The notes: a model not told the origin generated them from the letters alone. Positions 20,548 to 30,280 are shown, numbered from the stretch's first letter. The stretch is DNA of 36,820 nt from Paenibacillus sp. oral taxon 786 str. D14 (GCF_000159955.1 NZ_GG695971.1:1-36820), one strand, 5' to 3'. Translations and numbers: made by a program.

Positions 20548-20627
20548 CCTCGATCGTAGGATCATACGACCAGCGGAGCTATGAAATTCACGAATAGTTT
20601 TGATATTTATCATGCGAGGTGAAACCA

Positions 20628-22007
20628 ATGCTTAGTGATACAATTGCTGCGATATCGACGGCGGTGGGCGAAAGCGGCATCGCCGTGATCCGCGTCAGCG
20701 GGCCGGAGGCGATCTCCGAAGTGGGGCGGTTGTTCCGCTCCAAGACGGCGCTGCCGGAGGCGGAAAGCCATACGGTACACTATGGCTTTATCGTGGATCC
20801 GGCGACGGGCGAGAAGCTGGAAGAGGTGCTCGTCAGCGTCTTTCGCGCGCCGCGCTCCTTCACCACGGAAGATGTGGTGGAGATTAGTACGCACGGCGGG
20901 ATCATCTCCGTCAAACGCGTGATGGACCTGCTGCTCCAGCAGCGCGGCATTCGCCTCGCCGAGCCGGGCGAGTTCACGAAACGCGCGTTCCTGAACGGGC
21001 GGATCGACCTGTCGCAGGCGGAGGCGGTCATTGACCTGATCCGCTCCAAGTCGGATCGGGCGTTCTCCGTGGCGCTAAAGCAGGTCGAAGGCCAGCTGTC
21101 GCGCCAAATCAGCAAGCTGCGTCACACGTTAATTGAGACGCTGGCGCATATTGAGGTGAATATCGATTATCCGGAGCATGATGTGGAATCGATGACGATG
21201 GCATTTATCAAGGAGAAGTGCGCGGAGGTGTCGGAAGGCATCGACGCGCTGCTGAAGACGGCGAATCAGGGCAAGATTCTACGCGAGGGGATTACGACGG
21301 CGATCGTTGGCCGCCCGAATGTCGGCAAATCCTCGCTGATGAACGCCCTGGCTCGCGAAAATAAAGCGATCGTCACCGACATCCCGGGCACAACCCGGGA
21401 CGTGATCGAAGAATATGTGACGATCAATAATATCCCGCTGAAGCTGCTCGACACGGCGGGGATCCGCGAGACGATGGACGTCGTCGAGCAGATCGGCGTG
21501 GAGCGCTCCAAAGCGGCAGTGAGCGAAGCGGACCTGATTCTGCTCGTCCTCAACAGTGCCGAAGCGCTGCATGAGGACGAGATCGCCTTAATGGAGCAAC
21601 TGAAGGGGCGGTCCACGATCGTGCTTTTAAATAAGATTGATTTACCGCAGCAGTTGGATCGGGAGGTGGTCCGGCGTTATTTTCCCGAGGAATCGATCGT
21701 CGAATTGTCGGTCAAAACGGAGGAAGGGCTGGATCATCTGGAGGACGCCATTGCCCGGATGTTCTTTGGCGGGGAGCTGGAGTCCAACGATCTGACGTAT
21801 GTCAGCAACGTGCGACATATCGCTTTGCTGAAGAAGGCCAAGCAGTCGCTGGCGGACGCTTATGAAGCGGCGGACAGCGGCATCCCGATCGATATTTTGC
21901 AGATCGATGTTCGGCTGGCTTGGGAGCAATTAGGTGAAGTGATTGGGGATTCGGCGCCGGATGCGTTGATTGATCAGATTTTTTCGCAATTTTGTTTGGG
22001 GAAATAA
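20628..22007 (+). CDS. mnmE: tRNA modification GTPase MnmE
   Basis: 459 residues from the ATG at 20628, which has GAGGTG at good spacing; a GTG three codons earlier overlaps that site. With MnmG it installs the 5-carboxymethylaminomethyl group on wobble uridines. The N-terminal tetrahydrofolate-binding domain is followed by an inserted Ras-like G domain with G1 GRPNVGKSS (about 228-236), G2 TTRD, G3 DTAG and G4 NKID. The C terminus ends FCLGK, matching the family's essential cysteine motif. Confidence 0.98.
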   Translation: MLSDTIAAISTAVGESGIAVIRVSGPEAISEVGRLFRSKTALPEAESHTVHYGFIVDPATGEKLEEVLVSVFRAPRSFTTEDVVEISTHGGIISVKRVMDLLLQQRGIRLAEPGEFTKRAFLNGRIDLSQAEAVIDLIRSKSDRAFSVALKQVEGQLSRQISKLRHTLIETLAHIEVNIDYPEHDVESMTMAFIKEKCAEVSEGIDALLKTANQGKILREGITTAIVGRPNVGKSSLMNALARENKAIVTDIPGTTRDVIEEYVTINNIPLKLLDTAGIRETMDVVEQIGVERSKAAVSEADLILLVLNSAEALHEDEIALMEQLKGRSTIVLLNKIDLPQQLDREVVRRYFPEESIVELSVKTEEGLDHLEDAIARMFFGGELESNDLTYVSNVRHIALLKKAKQSLADAYEAADSGIPIDILQIDVRLAWEQLGEVIGDSAPDALIDQIFSQFCLGK

Positions 22008-22094
22008 GGAGGCTTTCGTATCAGCAGCGCCTGTTCATGGTATGATGATACGGATAGCGTTTGAATGGTGTAAGGTAAAGGAGGTTGACGATAG

Positions 22095-23981
22095 ATGGGT
22101 TACGCTGCCGGAAATTATGAGGTGATCGTGGTTGGCGCAGGGCACGCGGGCTGTGAGGCGGCATTGGCTGCAGCGCGGATGGGCTGTCGTACGCTGATGG
22201 TCACGATTAATTTGGATATGGTTGCTTTCATGCCGTGCAATCCTTCGATTGGAGGTCCGGCAAAAGGCCATGTCGTCCGTGAGATTGATGCACTGGGCGG
22301 CGAAATGGGCCGTAACATCGACAAGACGTTCATCCAAATGCGGATGTTGAATACCGGGAAAGGTCCGGCCGTTCATGCGCTGCGCGCGCAGGCGGATAAA
22401 TTCTTGTACCAGCACGCGATGAAGGAAACGCTGGAGAAGGAGCCGAATCTGACGATGCTCCAAGGGATGGTGGAGGAGCTGATCGTAGAGGACGGCCAGT
22501 GCGTGGGCGTCATTACGAAGACCGGGGCAGAATATCGGGCGAAAGCGGTGGTGCTGACAACCGGTACGTATTTGCGCGGGAAAATCATCATGGGCGAGCT
22601 GATGTATGAAAGTGGTCCAAACAATCAGCAGCCATCGGTGCGTTTGGCGCAAAACTTGAAGGAGCTGGGCTTCGAGCTCGTTCGCTTCAAGACGGGGACG
22701 CCGCCGCGGGTCCATAAGGATTCGATTGATTTCTCGCAAACGGAGATTCAGCCGGGGGATGAGAAGCCGAAGTTTTTTTCCTATGAGACAAAGAGTTCGG
22801 ACAATGAGCAGTTGCCTTGCTGGCTGACGTATACCTCCGAGGAAACCCACAAGATTATTACGGATAACCTGCATCGTGCACCGATGTTCTCGGGTGTCAT
22901 CGAAGGTACGGGTCCGCGGTACTGTCCTTCCATCGAGGACAAAATCGTACGGTTCAGCGATAAGCCGAAGCATCAGATTTTCTTGGAACCGGAAGGCAAA
23001 AATACGTCCGAATATTACGTGCAAGGCTTCTCCACCAGCATGCCGGAAGAGGTACAGTTGCAGATGCTGCGTTCGGTTCCTGGCTTGCAAAATGTGCAAA
23101 TGATGCGGACCGGCTATGCAATTGAATACGATGCGGTCGTGCCAACCCAGCTGTGGCCTTCGCTGGAGACGAAGCGATTGCCGGGTCTGTTCACGGCGGG
23201 GCAAATCAACGGGACTTCCGGTTATGAGGAAGCGGCGGGACAAGGCATCATGGCCGGGATTAATGCAGCGCGTAAGGTGCAAGGCAAAGAGCCGATTGTG
23301 CTTGACCGCTCGCAAGGCTACATTGGTGTCTTGATCGACGACCTGGTAACCAAGGGAACTAACGAGCCGTACCGTTTGCTGACTTCACGGGCGGAATACC
23401 GGTTGCTCCTCCGTCACGATAACGCAGATTTGCGCTTGACCCCGCTTGGGTATGAAATTGGATTGATTTCGGAAGAGCGGTATGCCCGGTTTTTGGATAA
23501 AAAGCAGAAGGTTGAGCAGGAGATTGAGCGGTTGAAGACGACGAAGATTCGACCAACTGAAATCAATCCATTGCTGGAGTCGATTGGTTCCGCTCCGATT
23601 CAGGACGGAAGCAATTTGCTGACGATTTTGCGGCGTCCGGAAGTGACGTATGCGCATATCGCTTCGATTTCTCCATCTGAGGTTGAGCTCGATGAAGAAA
23701 TGCAAGAGCAAGTTGAAATCCAAATCAAGTACGCCGGTTATATTGAGAAGCAATTGATCCACGTTGAAAGATTACAAAAAATGGAAAAGAAAAAGATCCC
23801 TGAAAATATCAACTATGACGATATTCAAGGCCTGGCCATCGAGGCGCGGCAAAAGCTGTCCAAAATCCGTCCGATCTCCATCGGGCAAGCCTCGCGGATT
23901 TCGGGGGTTACGCCTGCGGATATCTCCATCTTGTTGGTGTATTTGGAGCACTATAACCGGGTCACGGCTGCGGGAGGGTAA
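22095..23981 (+). CDS. mnmG: tRNA uridine-5-carboxymethylaminomethyl modification enzyme MnmG
   Basis: 628 residues, normal size. The FAD-binding motif is [15 protein letters not shown] near the N terminus, and the family segments [13 protein letters not shown] and [12 protein letters not shown] are present. The C-terminal helical domain ends [14 protein letters not shown], used for MnmE contact. The ATG at 22095 follows AAGGAGG. The 426-residue antisense frame on the other strand is a coding shadow. Confidence 0.98.
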   Translation: MGYAAGNYEVIVVGAGHAGCEAALAAARMGCRTLMVTINLDMVAFMPCNPSIGGPAKGHVVREIDALGGEMGRNIDKTFIQMRMLNTGKGPAVHALRAQADKFLYQHAMKETLEKEPNLTMLQGMVEELIVEDGQCVGVITKTGAEYRAKAVVLTTGTYLRGKIIMGELMYESGPNNQQPSVRLAQNLKELGFELVRFKTGTPPRVHKDSIDFSQTEIQPGDEKPKFFSYETKSSDNEQLPCWLTYTSEETHKIITDNLHRAPMFSGVIEGTGPRYCPSIEDKIVRFSDKPKHQIFLEPEGKNTSEYYVQGFSTSMPEEVQLQMLRSVPGLQNVQMMRTGYAIEYDAVVPTQLWPSLETKRLPGLFTAGQINGTSGYEEAAGQGIMAGINAARKVQGKEPIVLDRSQGYIGVLIDDLVTKGTNEPYRLLTSRAEYRLLLRHDNADLRLTPLGYEIGLISEERYARFLDKKQKVEQEIERLKTTKIRPTEINPLLESIGSAPIQDGSNLLTILRRPEVTYAHIASISPSEVELDEEMQEQVEIQIKYAGYIEKQLIHVERLQKMEKKKIPENINYDDIQGLAIEARQKLSKIRPISIGQASRISGVTPADISILLVYLEHYNRVTAAGG

Positions 23982-23984
23982 CCA

Positions 23985-24707
23985 TTGGATTCGATACAAG
24001 CCCAGTTTTGCTCGCTGCTACAGGAACATGGCATTGAGGTGTCGGAGGAGCAGCTCAAGCAATTTGAACGTTATTATGAAGAATTGGTCTCTTGGAACGA
24101 AAAAATGAACCTCACCGGGATCACCGAACGGGAGCAGGTCTATATCAAGCATTTTTATGATTCGATTAGCCTGGCTTTTCATGTCCCGATGGGGGAGATC
24201 GAGTCCAAGGCGGATATTGGATCCGGAGCAGGTTTCCCCGGCATTCCCCTGAAAATTTGTTTTCCGCATTTACAGCTCACGATCGTGGATTCGTTAAACA
24301 AACGGATTCAGTTCTTGCAGCATGTGGTGAATGAATTAGGGTTGAACCAGGTGCGTCTGCTTCATGGACGTGCAGAGGATTTGGGACGCCAGGAAGATCT
24401 TCGTGACGCTTTCGATTTGGTTACAGCCCGGGCTGTTGCCCGAATGGCGATACTTAACGAGTTTTGTTTACCGTTTGTGAAGCCAGGTGGATTATTTGTA
24501 GCCATGAAGGGGAGTAATCCGGAGGATGAAGTGAAGGAAGCGGCCCGTAGTTTATCCGAGCTGAAAGGGAAATGGGTCAGCACACCGGCATTTTCTCTCC
24601 CGTTGGAAAACTCCGAACGCCATTTGGTGCTGATTCAAAAAACAGCCCCTACGCCCCAAAAATATCCGCGAAAAGCGGGAATTCCAGCGAAAATGCCGTT
24701 GGTTTAA
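23985..24707 (+). CDS. rsmG: 16S rRNA m7G527 methyltransferase RsmG
   Basis: 240 residues, standard for GidB/RsmG. It methylates N7 of G527 in 16S rRNA using S-adenosylmethionine; loss gives low-level streptomycin resistance in other bacteria. The SAM-binding motif is ADIGSGAGFPGIPLKI, and VTARAVARM follows. The start is TTG at 23985, three bases after the mnmG stop with GGGAGGG inside mnmG, so the two are probably cotranslated. Confidence 0.96.
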   Translation: MDSIQAQFCSLLQEHGIEVSEEQLKQFERYYEELVSWNEKMNLTGITEREQVYIKHFYDSISLAFHVPMGEIESKADIGSGAGFPGIPLKICFPHLQLTIVDSLNKRIQFLQHVVNELGLNQVRLLHGRAEDLGRQEDLRDAFDLVTARAVARMAILNEFCLPFVKPGGLFVAMKGSNPEDEVKEAARSLSELKGKWVSTPAFSLPLENSERHLVLIQKTAPTPQKYPRKAGIPAKMPLV

Positions 24708-24723
24708 ACAACCATAGTAATTT

Positions 24724-24771
24724 CCCCCTTAGCAAAATGTTCCACGTGAAACATCGCTAAGGGGGCTTTTT
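24724..24771 (+). terminator. rsmG terminator enclosing a parS site
   Basis: CCCCCTTAGC (24724-24733) pairs with GCTAAGGGGG (24756-24765), followed by CTTTTT. The loop region is almost entirely the palindromic parS site. Confidence 0.9.
24738..24753. promoter_or_regulatory. parS: parS centromere site 1
   Basis: TGTTCCACGTGAAACA is an exact match to the Bacillota parS consensus TGTTNCACGTGAAACA. ParB (Spo0J) would load here and spread; ParA and SMC then act on the origin. It lies inside the rsmG terminator. Confidence 0.96.
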
Positions 24772-25021
24772 GTCCGTTTGCAGGCAAATCTTACTTCTTT
24801 TCTATAACTTCTCTAAATTAGAGAATAGGATTATAGAGGAAAAAGTGGTAGAATAGATATATCGGGTTGGTTGAGGGTTGGATGGACGTTCCGAGGCCAC
24901 GGTTATCTTGGTGGACAAACCCTTAACGAACGTGCATTTCGTTTAGAGCAATGTCATCCCACGGGGATGATCCGTAAGGCTTGGCCTTATGTCACTTTGA
25001 AATTAGGTGGTAATCGACGGA

Positions 25022-25846
25022 ATGAAAGAACAATTTTCTAAATTGTTTGGGCTAACCGAACGAAATAGCGGAGATGAAGTGAGACAAATTCCGGTGGGGG
25101 AAATTGTCGGCAGTCCTTATCAGCCGCGGACGATCTTTGACGACGAGAAAATCGATGAACTCTGCCAAACGATTCGTACTCATGGCGTGATTCAACCGAT
25201 TGTCGTACGGTACCGGAATGAGAAGTATGAGATCATTGCCGGAGAGCGTCGCTGGCGTGCCGTCAAAAAGCTGGGCTTGGAGTCCATTCCTGCGATCTTG
25301 CGCGATTTCAATGATTCGCAAGCCGCTTCTATCGCTTTGATCGAAAACCTCCAACGGGAAGGGCTGACTTCGATTGAGGAGGCGATGGCTTACCAAAATT
25401 TGATTGATTTGCATCAGTTGACACAAGAGAGCTTGGCTCAACGTCTTGGGAAGAGCCAATCCACGATCGCCAATAAGATCAGGCTGCTTCAACTTCCGGA
25501 TGAAGTAAAAAATGCGCTGATGGAACGGAAAATTACAGAGCGTCATGCGCGTGCTTTGCTGTCCTTGGACTCGGAAGAGCTGCGACTGAAGGTGTTGGGT
25601 GAAATTATCAGCAAAGAGCTGAATGTAAAACAAACGGAAGCCCGAATTGCCTTTTATAAGGAAGTAGCCAAAAACAAAAAGTCTCCTTCGAGACGAATCT
25701 CCTTTACCAAGGATGTTCGATTGGCTCTAAATACGATTCGCCAGTCGATTGATATGGTTACGGGTTCTGGTTTGCAAATTAAAACGGAAGAAAAGGATCA
25801 TGAGGATCATTATGAAATTGTGATTCAGATCCCGAAACGTTCATAA
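25022..25846 (+). CDS. noc: Nucleoid occlusion protein Noc
   Basis: 274 residues from the ATG at 25022 ([11 protein letters not shown]); a GTG at 25007 is less likely because AGGTGG lies between them. Noc is a ParB paralogue that binds its own DNA sites and the membrane and stops FtsZ assembly over the nucleoid. The N-terminal amphipathic segment is retained. The CTP-binding ParB fold shows GERRWRA and ENLQRE, and the helix-turn-helix lies around [20 protein letters not shown]. Position between rsmG and parA matches Bacillus noc rather than parB. Confidence 0.94.
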   Translation: MKEQFSKLFGLTERNSGDEVRQIPVGEIVGSPYQPRTIFDDEKIDELCQTIRTHGVIQPIVVRYRNEKYEIIAGERRWRAVKKLGLESIPAILRDFNDSQAASIALIENLQREGLTSIEEAMAYQNLIDLHQLTQESLAQRLGKSQSTIANKIRLLQLPDEVKNALMERKITERHARALLSLDSEELRLKVLGEIISKELNVKQTEARIAFYKEVAKNKKSPSRRISFTKDVRLALNTIRQSIDMVTGSGLQIKTEEKDHEDHYEIVIQIPKRS

Positions 25847-25855
25847 ACTTCTCTC

Positions 25856-25893
25856 GCTGACCCTAACCGCGAGGTTCTGGTCAGCTTCTTTTT
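25856..25893 (+). terminator. Rho-independent terminator after noc
   Basis: GCTGACC (25856-25862) pairs with GGTCAGC (25879-25885) and encloses a second stem AACC-GCGA-GGTT, a GNRA tetraloop. TTCTTTTTC follows. Confidence 0.88.
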
Positions 25894-25936
25894 CGGTCTT
25901 TCTTGATTGGTTGTGAACATGTGATTGCTGAACTTT

Positions 25937-25954
25937 CTATGCACATGTGGATAA
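25937..25954. promoter_or_regulatory. DnaA-box pair upstream of parA
   Basis: CTATGCACA (25937-25945, one mismatch) directly abuts TGTGGATAA (25946-25954, perfect), head to head. The same abutted pair type occurs at the dnaA 3' stem-loop. It lies about 175 bases before parA, whose product regulates DnaA in Bacillus. Confidence 0.6.
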
Positions 25955-26127
25955 TTATTTTCCTAATGTACATGGGATGGATACATCGGTTCATAGCTAC
26001 TCATCTATCGATATCGACCGGCAGGTGTATTCACCACGCATTGCTATAGGTCTTTTTGTAGCTGCAGCCTAGAATGCGTACATGAGTACTACAAAGAGAT
26101 TCTTCTATTATATTGAGGTGAACTGGA

Positions 26128-26889
26128 TTGTCTAAAATCATCGCCATAGCGAACCAAAAAGGGGGCGTCGGGAAGACGACGACTTCTGTCAATTTGGGAG
26201 CGGGACTAGCTGCCATCGGAAAGAAAGTGCTGCTGATCGATATTGACCCCCAAGGGAATACGACAAGTGGTGTTGGCATTAATAAAGCGGATGTTGCGAA
26301 TTGCATTTATGATGTACTGATTAATGAGGTTCATCCAAAGGAAGCAATTGAACATACGGAGATTGAAAATTTGCATATCATCCCGGCTACAATTCAACTG
26401 GCTGGGGCTGAAATCGAATTGGTTCCAACCATTTCGCGTGAAGTGAGACTTAAGAAATCGTTACAGCCTATTCGGAACTTATACGATTATATTTTGATTG
26501 ATTGCCCGCCTTCGCTTGGAATTCTAACCATCAACTCCTTGACCGCCGCTGATTCCGTACTCATTCCTATTCAGTGCGAATATTACGCTTTGGAAGGTCT
26601 TAGCCAGTTATTAAATACGGTGAGATTGGTTCAAAAGCATTTAAATACTTCGCTGCAAATCGAAGGGGTCTTATTAACGATGTTTGATGCTCGGACAAAC
26701 CTGGGGATTCAAGTCATTGAAGAGGTTAAGAAGTACTTCCAGCAGAAGGTATATAAAACAGTGATTCCACGTAATGTGCGTTTAAGTGAAGCGCCGTCCC
26801 ATGGTCAATCCATTATTACGTATGACCCTCGTTCGAAGGGTGCGGAAGTATATCTTGAGTTGGCAAAGGAAGTGGTATCTTATGAGTAA
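26128..26889 (+). CDS. parA: Chromosome-partitioning ATPase ParA/Soj
   Basis: 253 residues starting at a TTG with GAGGTGA upstream. The deviant Walker A motif [10 protein letters not shown] is at about 11-20, the Walker B-type segment is [11 protein letters not shown], and switch I lies around [10 protein letters not shown]. ParA dimers bind DNA in the ATP form and work with ParB to position the origin; Soj monomers in Bacillus also inhibit DnaA. The last eight bases overlap parB. Confidence 0.97.
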   Translation: MSKIIAIANQKGGVGKTTTSVNLGAGLAAIGKKVLLIDIDPQGNTTSGVGINKADVANCIYDVLINEVHPKEAIEHTEIENLHIIPATIQLAGAEIELVPTISREVRLKKSLQPIRNLYDYILIDCPPSLGILTINSLTAADSVLIPIQCEYYALEGLSQLLNTVRLVQKHLNTSLQIEGVLLTMFDARTNLGIQVIEEVKKYFQQKVYKTVIPRNVRLSEAPSHGQSIITYDPRSKGAEVYLELAKEVVSYE

Positions 26890-27727
26890 ACGATTGGGCA
26901 AAGGATTGGATGCTCTGATCCCGGCACTGTCTATTCAGGATGATGATAAGGTTATAGAGATCCCACTTAACCAACTTCGTGCCAACCCGTATCAACCACG
27001 CAAGACCTTTGATGAGGAGGCTATACGGGAGTTGGCCGAATCGATTCGGCAACATGGGGTTATTCAACCGATTATTGTACGCAGCGTACTCAAAGGTTAT
27101 GAAATTATCGCAGGGGAGCGCCGGTTCCGTGCATCGCAATACTGCGGTAATGCAACCATCCCGGCCGTTGTTCGGAGTTTTTCAGATCAACAGGTCATGG
27201 AAATTGCACTCATCGAGAACCTGCAGCGGGAAAATCTAAACGCGATGGAAGTAGCGGTTGCGTACCAAGGGTTGATGGATCAATTCCAGCTAACACAGGA
27301 AGAGCTTTCGTTGAAGGTAGGGAAGTCTCGTTCTCATATCGCGAATTTTTTGCGGTTGCTTTCCTTGCCGGATGAAGTGAAGGAATGTGTTTCACGTGGA
27401 ACATTATCGATGGGACATGCCCGAGCTTTGGTTGGGTTGAAGGATCCAGATACGATTAAGCAGTTGGCCCAGCAATGTATCGATCATGAATGGAGCGTTC
27501 GTGATCTGGAAAATGCGGTGCAACAACTGGATCGCAAAAAGCAGGAAAAACCAAAACCGGCTGGGAAGAAACGCGACCCCTATATTGAAGAAGTAGAAGA
27601 GAGTCTGCGTGAACGATATAAGACGACAGTCAAAATTAAAGCAAATAAAGACAAGGGTAAAATCGAAATTAACTATTACAGCCAGCAGGATTTGCAACGG
27701 CTGCTTGATATGTTGACTTCGGGATAA
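26882..27727 (+). CDS. parB: Chromosome-partitioning protein ParB/Spo0J
   Basis: 281 residues from the ATG at 26882 ([12 protein letters not shown]), with AAGGAAG upstream; the longer frame starting at 26786 lies inside parA. The N-terminal ParA-stimulating lysine/arginine segment is intact. The CTPase fold shows GERRFRA and ENLQREN, and the helix-turn-helix [19 protein letters not shown] binds parS. The C-terminal dimer domain ends LQRLLDML. A parS site lies within the gene. Confidence 0.97.
   Translation: MSKRLGKGLDALIPALSIQDDDKVIEIPLNQLRANPYQPRKTFDEEAIRELAESIRQHGVIQPIIVRSVLKGYEIIAGERRFRASQYCGNATIPAVVRSFSDQQVMEIALIENLQRENLNAMEVAVAYQGLMDQFQLTQEELSLKVGKSRSHIANFLRLLSLPDEVKECVSRGTLSMGHARALVGLKDPDTIKQLAQQCIDHEWSVRDLENAVQQLDRKKQEKPKPAGKKRDPYIEEVEESLRERYKTTVKIKANKDKGKIEINYYSQQDLQRLLDMLTSG
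27388..27403. promoter_or_regulatory. parS: parS centromere site 2, inside parB
   Basis: TGTTTCACGTGGAACA is the exact reverse complement of parS site 1. A parS inside the ParB gene is also known in Bacillus subtilis. It is about 2.65 kb from the first site. Confidence 0.96.
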
Positions 27728-27729
27728 AT

Positions 27730-27798
27730 GAAATGACATATCTAACTTTTGGACAACTCCTAAAAGTGGGGGGCTTCAGAAGGAGGGTATGTCATTTC
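27730..27798 (+). terminator. Nested stem-loop after parB
   Basis: Perfect 11-base arms GAAATGACATA (27730-27740) and TATGTCATTTC (27788-27798) enclose an inner hairpin ACTTTT / AAAAGT. It begins two bases after the parB stop. It lacks a strong T-run, so it may be a processing or stability element instead. Confidence 0.5.
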
Positions 27799-27881
27799 TT
27801 GGTCTGGCATCCGATTGAACTGGAACGGATCATAGAGCTGAAATCCAAATCAAACTTATACCTGATCCTAAGGAGGGGAAC

Positions 27882-29042
27882 GTGTTGCACGAGAAGAAAT
27901 CCGTTATCTATCTGGATCATGCGGCTACATCTTGGCCAAAACCTCCTAGGGTAGGAGAAGCGATGTTGGAAATACTAAACGGACCAGCTGCCAATGCAGG
28001 ACGTGGAAATCATGGAATGGCGCTCCAAGCGGGGAGGGTGCTGTACAACACGCGCGTCAAGCTTGCCCAGCTATTTGGGGTCTCCAATCCCAATGATATT
28101 GTGTTGACCTCCAGCACAACTTCAGCTTTAAATTTAGCCATCAAGGGATGGCTAAAACCAGGGGATCATGTGGTGGCGACAACCGTTGAACATAATTCGG
28201 TAAGGCGTCCACTTGAGTTCTTGAAGCGGACCGCAGGTATCGAAGTGGATTATGCTGAGGTGGATCCACGCGGTCAGTTAGATTTGCAGCAGGTGGAGAA
28301 TCTTTTCCGCCCCCACACACGTTTACTTGTATGTTCCCACAGCTCGAACTTGTTGGGATGTATTTTGCCAGTTCAAGCTTTAAGCCAGATGGCTCATGCG
28401 CACGGAGCGATTCTAATGGTGGATGCTGCGCAAACGGCAGGGTGCTATCCGGTAAACGTTCAAGAGATGGGGATCGACTTGCTTGCTTTTCCAGGGCATA
28501 AAGGGCTACTTGGACCTCAAGGTACAGGAGGATTATATATTCACCCGGATATTGACCTGGAGCCGCTGATGCATGGAGGAACTGGCAGTCAATCCGAAGA
28601 AATCGAGCAGCCGTCTGTTCGTCCTGACCGGTATGAAGCGGGCACTGTGAATACTCCAGGGATTGCCGGGTTAGGTGCTGGGGTAGAAATGGTGCTTGAA
28701 CGTGGCGTGGAACAGATTCATCGTCACGAGTGGGAGTTAACCCAGTTTTTAATGAAGGAACTGCAAAAGGTTCCTGGCGTTCGTCTGATCGGTCCGGAGA
28801 TCGGTCAGCCTCGAACGGGTATCGTCTCGTTTACAATCGAAGGACGGGATGCCTCGGAAGTCGCGTTTGTGCTGGATCGGGAATATGGCATCGCGGTTCG
28901 TGCAGGGTATCACTGCACACCGTTAGGCCATCAAACTGCCGGCACGCTGGAGGGCGGAGCGGTTCGCGCCAGCGTAGGTTATCTGACGACCGAGGCAGAT
29001 CTTCAAACATTAATTGATGCAATTCATAAAATGGTGAACTGA
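27882..29042 (+). CDS. Cysteine-desulfurase-family PLP enzyme
   Basis: 386 residues from the GTG at 27882 (AAGGAGGGG upstream). It is a class V aminotransferase fold like NifS/IscS/SufS. The PLP lysine is K207 in FPGHKGLLG, with H104 (VEHNSV), D181 and Q184 (VDAAQTAG) as cofactor contacts. C345 in GYHCTPLG is the probable persulfide cysteine. It would take sulfur from cysteine, but its acceptor is unknown; no scaffold or Fe-S gene is adjacent. The family resembles the TIGR01977 group. Confidence 0.85.
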   Translation: MLHEKKSVIYLDHAATSWPKPPRVGEAMLEILNGPAANAGRGNHGMALQAGRVLYNTRVKLAQLFGVSNPNDIVLTSSTTSALNLAIKGWLKPGDHVVATTVEHNSVRRPLEFLKRTAGIEVDYAEVDPRGQLDLQQVENLFRPHTRLLVCSHSSNLLGCILPVQALSQMAHAHGAILMVDAAQTAGCYPVNVQEMGIDLLAFPGHKGLLGPQGTGGLYIHPDIDLEPLMHGGTGSQSEEIEQPSVRPDRYEAGTVNTPGIAGLGAGVEMVLERGVEQIHRHEWELTQFLMKELQKVPGVRLIGPEIGQPRTGIVSFTIEGRDASEVAFVLDREYGIAVRAGYHCTPLGHQTAGTLEGGAVRASVGYLTTEADLQTLIDAIHKMVN

Positions 29043-29070
29043 TCTCAAGCACAGAGGAGTAGAAAGTCGC

Positions 29071-29571
29071 ATGCGGGAATGGAATGATCTCATCTTTGAG
29101 CAACTAAGCTGGATCGTTGGAGGTTTGGTTCTCCTGATCCTTTGGATGTTGATCTGGAATCTGATTCAGGGAAGTAAGCTTCGCAAGATGAAGCAAAGAT
29201 ACGAACTGATGATGAAAGGTACTGGCGTACAAGATCTGGAGACTTTGCTGATCGATTTGAAGATGCAGCAGGACAAAATCGAAGACGTCCAGGAAGAACA
29301 GAAGCAACAGCTTGCACAAATTCAAAAATGGATGCCTATGCAAAAATCTAAAATTGGTATCAAACGCTACAATGCTTTCGGTGAAAAGGGGAACGACCTG
29401 AGCTTCTCCATTGCGATCGTTAATGATCAGCAAGATGGCGTGGTCCTCACTGGCCTGTATAACCGTGATGGTTCTTTTGTTTATGCTAAGGGCTTGGAGA
29501 AAGGGGAGTCACCGCATGCGCTTTCTCCGGAAGAACGGGAAGCTATAGCTCTCGCCGGGCTAAGGAAATAG
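29071..29571 (+). CDS. DUF4446 membrane-anchored protein
   Basis: 166 residues. One N-terminal membrane segment (about 13-33, IVGGLVLLILWMLIW) is followed by a predicted coiled coil (about 36-90) and a C-terminal globular domain with RYNAFGEKGNDLSFSIAI and DGVVLTGLYNRDGS. This fits DUF4446, a family of unknown function often near parB in Paenibacillus-like genomes. The 3' end overlaps yyaC on the other strand by 29 bases. Confidence 0.82.
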   Translation: MREWNDLIFEQLSWIVGGLVLLILWMLIWNLIQGSKLRKMKQRYELMMKGTGVQDLETLLIDLKMQQDKIEDVQEEQKQQLAQIQKWMPMQKSKIGIKRYNAFGEKGNDLSFSIAIVNDQQDGVVLTGLYNRDGSFVYAKGLEKGESPHALSPEEREAIALAGLRK

Positions 29572-30151
29572 ACCCTTGAGTCCACTCTTTAATCGCGGTA
29601 TACAAGCATTTTGATATAATCTCTGAAAGACGCATAACTAGACTGAGACGTGTGTTTTGCAATACGAAGTATTCCATGAAGCCGCCGACATTGACGATGC
29701 CCGTAAGATGGATATCGCCGACCGGCGGTAATTCTTTATTCACCCCTGCTCCAGGGCGGAGGGGGCCTTGCACCACTTGGATGGATCCAACGCTGGATGT
29801 CTGACCGAGGCAGGCGTCAATGCTGATAATATAAGGGTTAGCGAACCGAGCGTGGATTTCATCTAAGGTTTCTCTTAGATTCATGGCATGTACAGGCTCA
29901 TCGAGTGTGCCGTAAAGGTGAAAATACGGGCATTGATACTTCGCCAACGCGCTGCCGACCAGGGGGCCTAAGCAATCTCCGGTGGAACGATCGGTTCCAA
30001 TGCAAACGACAACAATGTCTTGTCCTGGGGTAACCTGTCCAAAATGCAGAAGCAACCGGTGAATGATGGCCGAATGAATGCCGGGTTCGGTATGAAGGAT
30101 TTTTAAATAAGGAATTTCTTGTCCTGGAATGGTCGGTTGAATCTGTGACAT
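29543..30151 (-). CDS. yyaC: Sporulation protein YyaC, GPR-like peptidase fold
   Basis: 202 residues from the ATG at 30151 (AAAGGAAG upstream), close to Bacillus YyaC. It has the hydrogenase-maturation/GPR-type fold with CIGTDRSTGDCLGPLVG near residue 50 and the acidic SIDACLG further on. YyaC is forespore-expressed in Bacillus subtilis; its substrate is not established. Upstream on the minus strand, GTATA (30236-30240) and CATATACTA (30211-30219) loosely resemble a sigma-F/G promoter. It reads against the surrounding genes. Confidence 0.88.
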   Translation of the reverse strand: MSQIQPTIPGQEIPYLKILHTEPGIHSAIIHRLLLHFGQVTPGQDIVVVCIGTDRSTGDCLGPLVGSALAKYQCPYFHLYGTLDEPVHAMNLRETLDEIHARFANPYIISIDACLGQTSSVGSIQVVQGPLRPGAGVNKELPPVGDIHLTGIVNVGGFMEYFVLQNTRLSLVMRLSEIISKCLYTAIKEWTQGSISLARREL

Positions 30152-30280
30152 GGAATCTTCCTTTCCGCTGAAGATCAAGTGCGCATGCTGCACTTTATAG
30201 ATTTAGTAGATAGTATATGGAAGAAATGCGTATTATATACTCGTACAAAAGTCTTAATGGACAAAAGGAGAGGAATCTGA

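Larger units (their letters stand above)
19898..20627. other. Long jag-mnmE gap rich in hairpins and repeats
   Basis: 730 bases without a believable gene. It contains the jag terminator; a perfect 11-base hairpin CCCTCCCTTAC / GTAAGGGAGGG (20006-20028); a direct repeat CCTCCCTTACCG at 19977-19988 and 20007-20018; two related segments each carrying CCCCTTCGGGG; and a large stem-loop at 20491-20547. Short reading frames across it have no ribosome binding sites or family resemblance. Confidence 0.75.
24708..25021. other. rsmG-noc spacer with a structured leader
   Basis: Besides the terminator and parS, bases 24871-24989 can fold into a series of stems: a closing helix TTGAGGGTT / AACCCTTAA (24871-24879 with 24918-24926), AACGAA / TTCGTT (24925-24930 with 24938-24943), TCATCCC / GGGATGA (24954-24970) and TAAGGC / GCCTTA (24975-24989). 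No known riboswitch class is recognised. The first two helices share two bases and so compete slightly. Confidence 0.6.

Noticed and set aside
22035..23315. 426-residue minus-strand frame
   Set aside because: It is antisense to mnmG, whose protein is unmistakable; the long frame comes from codon bias.
24840..25020. T-box or known riboswitch before noc
   Set aside because: No T-box AGGGTGG-type element, specifier region or other known aptamer motif was found; left as an unclassified structured leader.
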